Origin: Benincasa hispida
Lineage: Eukaryota; Streptophyta; Magnoliopsida; Cucurbitales; Cucurbitaceae
Assembly (NCBI RefSeq): GCF_009727055.1
Contig: NC_052351.1
Coordinates: 59,113,508-59,177,507 of the forward strand
Length of the DNA: 64,000 nucleotides
Direction of reading: 5' to 3'
The notes under the pieces are model-generated. The model made no database searches, had not been told where the DNA came from, and was given only the letters and a program-made list of their open reading frames with translations. Made by a program: the position numbers and the translations under genes. The number at the start of each line of letters is the position of its first letter. Position 1 is the first letter of the stretch. This document shows positions 56,657 through 64,000 of this stretch, piece by piece.

Positions 56657-58001
56657 CACCCTCAAACTTAGAATCATGTTTGTCCTCAAGCATGTGTTAT
56701 ACTCAAGAAATTCTCAACTATGGCTTTCCTTTGCGATGACCAACCTCTCAAAATATAATTTGCTCATACCTCTAACCATGGCCACAACGCTTTCCTCCAC
56801 TTCGACTGCTTCTTCAAAAAGATATTTTCTAAGTTTAAATCTGGCAAGTCTTTGCTCAAAAAATTTTTATTCATTCACCGCAACTTTGCGTTTAGCTTTT
56901 GAGAATGCGTTCGTTTAAAACACTTCAAAAAAAATTTGCGATTACTTATTAAAATGTGGCATTGAACCTGGTTACGCTCTTCGTTTTGGCTTGCCTCCAC
57001 GTGTGTCATGCGAGCATCCAACTATGGGTAAGTGTCTTTCACAACTTAACTCTTATCAACATGGGTTTCCCCATTGCGTTGACAGTGGAGTTGTTATTCT
57101 CAAAATTCTTTTTCTTTTTTCTTTTTTTTTTTAAGATGATCGAAATGTAATGAACATAATTCTCTAGGATTGCTGCCACCCCCAAACCTCGAGGTTGGCA
57201 GTGTTTCCACTGCAAAGCTAAAAACAAAATCAACAGGAATGCGGTAACAAATGTTTGAACAAAGGTTTGCACACAATAAAACTTAGACTTTCAAATTTTG
57301 AAGAAACTTTTAAAAGTAATGTGAGCCTTGTGATGCTTAGTTAGCAGATGCGGTGAATTATACGTACCATCATAGATGCATCGCAAAGGAACACAATCGA
57401 ACAAGGAGAATTTCAAAAGGATAATGCATAAAAGATAACAAGAAAAGAACCTTAAGTGGAATAACACATGCGATGATGCGTTGGAATTCATGCGATCAAA
57501 GCCATGCGTTGAGGGGTGGAGGGAATTCTTTTGTTGTAACTGTGCACCGAGGAGAATTATTGTTTTATTGTTGCACCTACAAGGAGCAAACGCACCACAA
57601 CCAAGGAAGCAACCGCATATCCAAAATAACAATAAAAACAAAAATAAACTAAACTAAGAAAGCAAGGTAAAGATAGAGTAGAAGACGTCCCTGGAGAAAT
57701 TGGAGTGATGTCACCGTAAGGAGTCTTCCATGCAGGAGATTGCTCTCAACTGCTTAGGCCAAGAGCTTTCCCTGACCATTGGAACTTCCGGCAATTGGTG
57801 GGTGCATGCAGCTATCATGCGCTTAGAACTACCTTCAGCTCATGTGACTGATTGCCCTTTTACCTTGGGATCAATACTAGATTTTGGCGCATCGCTTACA
57901 CTTCAATATTGTTTGTAACTTGGTCGCATAAGCTACAATACTCCCAAGATAAAAAGGTTTCCTGCAGAGACACAAAACTTAACAAACAATTAGCTACCAA
58001 G
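56657..58001 (-). other. Interior of the Athila-type element, noncoding
   Basis: On the minus strand AAGTTTGAGGGTG (polypurine tract) touches the 3' LTR at 56657. The rest has short frames only (such as 56631-56918 and 57291-57641 on opposite strands), none resembling gag, protease or RT. Confidence 0.75.
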
Positions 58002-58019
58002 TCCCCGGCAATGGTGGCA
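58002..58019 (-). other. Primer-binding site, Athila/Tat type
   Basis: The reverse complement reads TGCCACCATTGCCGGGGA, six bases inside the LTR. It matches the TGGCGCCGTTGCCGGGGA site of Athila/Tat elements with changes expected from CpG decay. Confidence 0.85.
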
Positions 58020-58025
58020 AAAACT

Positions 58026-60018
58026 TGGTGATGTGAAATTAGCCACCAAAAACTTAATGGCTAAAATCATGTGGACGCAATATGCGATGCATGTCTTAAG
58101 GTATGCGTTGATACTCATGCGTCAGTGGTCATACATTGGAATGAAAATATGCGTTACTCTTGTATGCGATGACCATGTGTTCCTGTCACAAGTTTTCTTG
58201 CACTCACGCTAAGTATAACGCGAACGCAAGTTTCTCGGGTGATCCGAGGTCGAACTCAGATACTTGTAACTAAATGTATGCGATAATGTATTTGTGGGGG
58301 ATGAATAAAAGAATGATGGGGGTTGTAAGCTAAACACTACTTCTACTCCTAACTAACAGACAAAGCTTTGGAAGTATGAATGAGAGATAGAGACACGGCA
58401 ACTGTTGACGCATAGTAAAATGCATGGAAAATAGATAAAATGTGAGGTTGTCTTCATCACAACCCTAAGCTTGATCGCAAGGGCAATCTCAGCCAACGCA
58501 AACTAATGCGATCATGCCATACACACCCATTGCAAATGCACGTGATTTGTAATAGCAAACAGAACTTATTCCTAAGTCTCCATTCTTACCTATGCAATCT
58601 TAATCTAGCTCTCCCGAGCCTCGATTCTAACCTAGCTCTCTCAAGTCTTAGGTTCTTTCTTTAGACTCTCTCCCGAGTAGCTCTAAAGGTGTGTTGGATG
58701 CATGCATAAGACAAGGTAACCGCAAAAGCCTGGTTGATGTAATATTATTCCTATTCCTAGTAAACACTTGCTTACATTGCTTAATGCAACCAACCACTTA
58801 CCCTCTCGGGCAGTTCGTTACTACTGATTTTACTCATAGACAAGCATTGTGTCTGCCTATAGACAGGCGTTGCTACATCTTCACACTAAGCAAATAAGGT
58901 TTTCTCACACACTCACACAACGCACACCTCCCGGTGGTTTGCTACATGCTTCATATTTCTATGCCGCATGACTAAGTATGCGATACTCTAGCAATCTTAC
59001 TCAATGATGCGATGAAAGTTGAGGATGCTAAGTAAAGGAAGATGGAGATGGAATCGAAGGAAATATAGAAATGCATTGATCACAAAATATATTAATCCCT
59101 TAAGCAAAAATGTAATACAATACAATATAAGAAAAGAAGAGAAAATGAAAGGACCAGCTGGAAGCAATGTCTTTCTTCCAGCATATATGTGTCAAGGCTG
59201 TCGGTGGTGCCATGGATGGGCAGTGGAGTAGACTCTCTCGAGCTCTAACTCCGGCGAAGGCTCCGATCGTCACTCAAAATGGATGAAGGAGAAGAAGAAC
59301 TCTCAAGCTTTCTTCTCACACATTCGTCTGGATCACAAGGATCCACCCTAAGGCAAGCCTAGGCGAAAAACCGTGGATTCTTTGAAATTCTGCTCGGCGG
59401 CTTCTATTTATAGAGCTTGATCGCCGACAGCATTAATGGACCTGCTTTGATTCTGACATTCACGGCATGTTGGTCCTTTTCTGAATTCTCCGCTGCTAAC
59501 GGCGTGGTAGGTGAAATGTCAACATCATCTTTTAATTTTCTCAAGATATGCGTTAATGTTTGCATTCCACCAACCTTGCGTTCATTCCACTATTATGGTC
59601 ATCATCATGTAGCCGCAATGTTGCAATGACCGCATTCGCTTGATTACCACAACTTCTACACGATGACTGCAATCGCTTGACGATCGCAACTCCTATGCGA
59701 TAGACGCATACGATTGATTACTGCAACATCCATGCATTGAACATTTGCGTTCACCTTTGCGATGGAGAAATTCTCCGTATACGGTCGTCTTTGCGATAGT
59801 CGGGCTTCCGCAACACCCATGCATTGAACGTTAGCTACAAAGATAGACAATTGAACGCATAATAACGCATAATAGTGGGTTAGGCGAGATTCTTAATGTT
59901 GAACGACGCAAACTCATTTTCTCATGAATTCCTAACATAATTGCCGCATATTCTGCTTAGTAGCCCTCATAATTCTAATTAAATGGCCTAAGATGACGTG
60001 CATTTCTGCATGTCATCA
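58026..60018 (-). repeat. 5' LTR of the Athila-type element
   Basis: About 2.0 kb, ends TGTCATCA at 60018 (TGATGACA on the minus strand). Matches 54532-56656 throughout. Confidence 0.9.
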
Positions 60019-60975
60019 AACACTAACTCTAATTTTTGGAAAAATAAAATCACATTTTTTTATCTCAAAAGCCACAAAACAGCTTAACTTCCCACTAAAG
60101 GTGGTTAGAGAGAAAAAGGGAATAATTATCCAATAATTAAAAATTATAAATAAATATGATAACTAACTTATCATATTATATTTATAACCTATAGTTTTAA
60201 TATTGCATCACATACAATATATAAACCATAGTTCTTTTTCTCTATTTTATGGCATTTAATATAAATCATATTTATATTAAATTTAACAACTATGAATCTC
60301 ATTCAGAGAAAATATATTTGAATCATATTCAAATATTTATTCCTCCAATTAATGTATCAAATACATTATGTCAATTATATCATATATAATTGAATTAATT
60401 CAAATATATCATATATAATTAAATTCCCTCTTATTGTTTGAACATTTCAAATTAACCCAAAAATTGATTCTCAACTAAATCCTTTGAGCTACCAAGGAAA
60501 CCTTATGAACCTGTAGCTTGAAGCTCCAACTATACGTGAATAAATAATTAAACTCTTTAATTATTTTATCCACCATTTGTTAACTGTCGGGCACTCCACT
60601 AAAGACCGATAACTGCACTCTTCGTACTATAGATATTTCTGTGTCCATTGGATATAACAAGTCAACAGTATGATGACCCTTCACAAATTGCTCGTAAGTA
60701 CAACTGGACCAAATTACCGTTTTGCCCCTGTAGTTACATCTAACTCCTTAAGTACCACTGATTCCTCTAATGAACAATAGATCATAGTCTCACTATGACT
60801 AAACCTTTCTCGGGCTAAGAGAAGGTGTGGCGCCATATTGTTCAAGCCCTGGAATCAGCCCTTAAGGGGGAGCAATTTATCTACTTACCTCACTTCGGGG
60901 AAGGAGTGAATTCTATCTTGTGTAGCTGAGTTCCCAGCTCCCCAATCAAATGAATCCCAAAATGGTAGGCTTGTT
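60019..60975 (-). mobile_element. Copia LTR, minus orientation, right piece
   Basis: Continues the LTR of 54053-54526 after the Athila-type insertion. Order of blocks (AT-rich part, TGTAGCTTGAAGCTCCAAC, TTCTGTGTCCATTGGATATA, CAGCCCTTAAGG) matches 3000-3450. It ends abruptly near 60975 within AAAATGGTAGGC, before the LTR start. Confidence 0.8.
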
Positions 60976-61601
60976 AATTTTACACAAATCCACCTTCATA
61001 TATTTAAATCATATTTAAATATTAATTCTCCAATTCCGTTTAATTCTATATCTCATATATTACTAATTCCTTTCATTCTGATTATGGCCTCCAACGATCC
61101 GAGATTAATTGGCTAAACTCATTAAACCGAATTAATCCCCATTCGTTAACTAATGGGACACTTCACTAAAGCTCATAGTTGAACTCCCCTTACTATAGAT
61201 ATATTATGTCCACTCGATATAACCATGATTAGTAAGTTAACCCTTCATAATAACAGTTGGGTCAAATGTTTGTTTTACCCCTGAGATTACCTCTCGTCCC
61301 TTAAGTCCCACTGATTCTCTAATGAATAATTGATTTGTGATCCCATCAACAAACCGAATCTCTCTCGGGCCAATGAGAGGGTAGGGCCCTTTGTTCAAGG
61401 CCCGAAGTCAGCATTTAAGGGAACAACCCCTCTACTATCCCTAGAAATGGTGCGTGAATTCCATCTTGCACTCTATGTCCCCAGCTATCTATCAAGTCTT
61501 ACCCCTAAAATGGGAGTTTATTGAGCCGACACTGTTAAGCCAACCCCCACCTATGCAAATTTAAGGATAATCCTGAATAAACAAGAGTTCATAGTTAGCT
61601 C
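60976..61601 (-). mobile_element. LTR fragment of the 1-1185 family, minus orientation
   Basis: The reverse complement of 61080-61270 aligns with bases 1-240 (shared TAATCATGGTTATATCGAGT and AGTTAACGAATGG). Cut by the forward LTR at 61602. Confidence 0.75.
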
Positions 61602-62866
61602 TATTGGGATTGATGTCTTAATTCTCCCAGAGTCTTGTTGTTTCCAAAAGATACACATTGTTTAATGAATAAAATAAGTGTTATTTAATTTTGGCATTTA
61701 CTCATATCCAATAAACAAAGCTCCTTGGTTATCTTATGTGAACTTAAGCATGTATATGTGATAACCTAAATAGGTCTGATAGTATAAGGATTAAGGTGGG
61801 ATACCTGATCTTTGTGACATTATGGATACGACCCGCTTTGTAGAGGTTTGCAAGTGTTGTAAACTACTACAGATGGTAGATCCTGACCATTCATGTGGAG
61901 ACGTATGAGCGGGGGTGTCCTATACAAAGAGTTTTTATAAGAGTTGGACCACGAGATGACAAGACTCTGTATATAACATCGTTAATACTAGAGACTTGCA
62001 TCTGACCTAAACGACCATAGGTGACACGACCTTAATCCTGAGTGTTTTGTGAACTCCTCCTGCCTTTGACGGCGATCCTTTGATTAGTATGGGTGAGAAT
62101 GGCCAGATTGCCAACTCAACATGCCCAACTTTTTGGGGACTTGTCTGATCTGGGAGTTGGTAACTCAATTCATAATATGGAATTCACTTCTTTCCCGAAG
62201 TAGGGATAAGTAGAGAGATTGCTCCCTTAAGGGTTGATTCCGGGGCTTAAACATAGTGGCCATAGCTTCTCTTTGGAAGAGAAGACTCAGTCATAGTAGG
62301 ACTATGATTTATGTTCATTAGAGGGATTAGTGATACTTAAGGAGACAAATGTAACTACAGGGGCATAACGGTTATTGGCCTAGTTGTACTTACAAGCGAT
62401 CTATGAAGGGTTGTCGCACTGCTAATTGGTTAAGATGGACACATAATATATCTGTAGTGAGGAGAGTTCAGCTGTTGTCTTTAGTGGAGTGCCTGACAGT
62501 TAACGGATGGTAGATCCTGTGACTAAAGAGTTTAGTCAGTTATTCATGTACCGGTTGAGCTTCGGATCTACAAGTCCATAAGGTCCCTTAGTAGCTTGGA
62601 TTCATGTTGAAGGATCAGTTCTTGGTGTTGATTTGAAATGTTCAAATTGACAAGAGGTATCTTGATTATATATGATATAATCAGTATGATGTATAAGATA
62701 CATCTAGTGGAGGATTGATGTAAATGAAGTTTACATTAAGTACTATGGAATAGGAAAAGAACTATGGTTTATATGTTTCATGAGATGAAATATTAAAAAT
62801 ATAGGTTATAAATATAGTATGATAAGTTGGTTATAATTTATGTTTATAATAATATTAACATGATCG
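61602..62866 (+). mobile_element. Copia LTR, forward, 5' part
   Basis: Starts TATTGGGATTGATGTC (decayed TGTTGGG) and follows the same order as the solo LTR at 3684: TAGTATAAGGAT, CAAGTGTTGTAAA, GTGGAGACGTATGAGCGGGG and so on. It breaks off near 62866, where sequence of the opposite orientation begins. Confidence 0.82.
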
Positions 62867-63163
62867 TTTACCTTGGGCCAGCGATCGTCTAGCAAAAGCT
62901 ATGCGATCGTTTAGTAAACACTGCATGATCGTTTAGCTCGCCCAGCCATCGTTTAGTAAATCTGTATTTACTTGAAGACTTCCATGAGTTTCTTTTTCGT
63001 CGGAGAGAAAACTCAAATTCTTTTCGAAACTTTTATGAAAAAACTTCTTTTTCAAAATAGGAAATCGATTTCCTTTTAAACTCATGGTTACCCATGATTC
63101 ACTCACCCACTACTTTGGTTTTTTAAAAAAGAAAAAAAAGGTAATTATATTATCTAATAAATT
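62867..63163 (-). mobile_element. LTR middle segment, near-duplicate of 63209-63520
   Basis: Shares GATCGTTTACCTTGGGCCAG, the CGATCG words, ACTTGAAGACTTCCATGAG and TACTTTGGTT with the sequence right of the gap, same orientation, differing mostly by one- to three-base indels. Confidence 0.82.
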
Positions 63164-63188
63164 NNNNNNNNNNNNNNNNNNNNNNNNN
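63164..63188. other. Assembly gap of 25 N
   Basis: Bases are n in the given sequence. Confidence 0.99.
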
Positions 63189-64000
63189 CTCTATTCGTTA
63201 GCTGGTCGATTCTACATGATCGTTTACCTTGGGCCAGCGATCGATCTAGCAAAGCTATGCGATCGTTGTAAACACTGCATGATCGTAGCTCGCCCAGCCA
63301 TCGTTTAGTAATCTGTATTTACTTGAAGACTTCCATGAGTTTCTTTTCGCGGAGAGAAAACTCAAATTCTTTTCGAAACTTTTATGAAAAAACTTCTTTT
63401 TCAAAATAGGAAAATCGATTTCCTTTTTAACTCATGGTTACCATGATCAATAACCACCCACTACTTTGGTTATTTTAAAAGAAAAAGTATTAATTATCTA
63501 ATAATTATATATTATAAAACATAAATTATAACCAACTTATCATACTATATTTATAACCTATATTTTTAATATTTTCATCTCATGAAACATATAAACCATA
63601 GTTCTTTTCCTATTCCATTAGTACTTAATGTAAACTTCATTTACATCAATCCTCCACTAGATGTATCTTATACATCATACTGATTATATCATATATAATC
63701 AAGATACCTCTTGTCAATTTGAACATTTCAAATCAACACCAAGAACTGATCCTTCAACATGAATCCAAGCTACTAAGGACCTTATGGACTTGTAGATCCG
63801 AGCTCAACCGTACATGAATAACTGACTAAACTCTTTAGTCACAGGATCTACCATCGTTAACTGTCAGGCACTCCACTAAAGACAACAGCTGAACTCTCCT
63901 CACTACAGAATATTATGTGTCCATCTTAAACAATAGCAGTGCGACAACCCTTCATAGATCGCTTGTAAGTACAACTAGGCAATAACCGTTATGCCCCTGT
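63189..64000 (-). mobile_element. Copia LTR, minus orientation, runs off the window
   Basis: From about 63515 to 64000 it is the reverse complement of about 62350-62850, nearly base for base, so this and the LTR at 61602-62866 face each other head to head. Confidence 0.82.

Larger units (their letters stand above)
54532..60018 (-). mobile_element. Non-autonomous Athila/Tat-type element (LARD-like)
   Basis: Two direct copies of a ~2-kb LTR (54532-56656 and 58026-60018) bound a 1.37-kb interior. The perfect duplication AACAC is at 54527-54531 and 60019-60023. The primer site next to the right LTR and polypurine tract next to the left one show minus-strand orientation. The primer site is the type used by Athila/Tat gypsy elements. 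The interior has no gag or pol, so it must borrow proteins from a full element. LTRs have TGATGACATG...CACCA ends on the minus strand. Confidence 0.9.

Noticed and set aside
57039..57641. Hydrophobic minus-strand frames in the Athila-type interior
   Set aside because: Short, composition-driven and not resembling an envelope, gag or pol domain.

Overview
This window is almost wholly transposable-element sequence from a seed plant, most likely a eudicot. It is AT-rich and holds Ty1/copia and Ty3/gypsy LTR retrotransposons with plant-type primer sites, a CACTA DNA transposon, a plant L1-type LINE tail, a plant telomere-type CCCTAAA run, and fragments of two plant genes (a DA1-type peptidase and a MES-type methylesterase). 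A cucurbit is possible but cannot be settled from the sequence. No intact host gene was found, no RNA gene was recognised, and every readable retrotransposon frame is broken.

Bases 1-7641 are a pile of LTRs and a minus-strand copia remnant (1186-2982). Its LTR (2983-3683 plus 5791-6124) was split by a forward solo LTR (3684-5785).

Bases 7642-42658 are one four-element nest. Old copia element A has LTRs at 7642-8041 and 42184-42658. Copia D (12218-41145) sits in A's pol. Copia C (14109-24561, minus strand, same family as D) sits in D's leader with a perfect GAATG target-site duplication. A Tekay/Del-like gypsy element E (27618-36164) sits between D's gag and pol. E's 3' LTR contains a second, indel-riddled copy of E's own primer site-gag-protease region.

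Bases 42659-46059 are AT-rich spacer. Bases 46063-53517 are a CACTA transposon with an AAC duplication on both sides. It has no visible transposase but carries intron-containing fragments of a methylesterase gene and a DA1-family gene in the same orientation, plus a LINE tail and a gypsy solo LTR.

Bases 53521-64000 hold a copia LTR split by a non-autonomous Athila/Tat-type element (54532-60018, minus strand, perfect AACAC duplication), then further LTR fragments ending in a head-to-head LTR arrangement around a 25-N gap.

Several signals look technical rather than biological: a perfect Nextera/Tn5 adapter palindrome in C's gag (19992-20029), a 93-bp exact repeat around a single N (54767), near-duplicate sequence on both sides of the N gap, and the indel-rich second copy inside element E. 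These should be resolved before any evolutionary reading of those loci.
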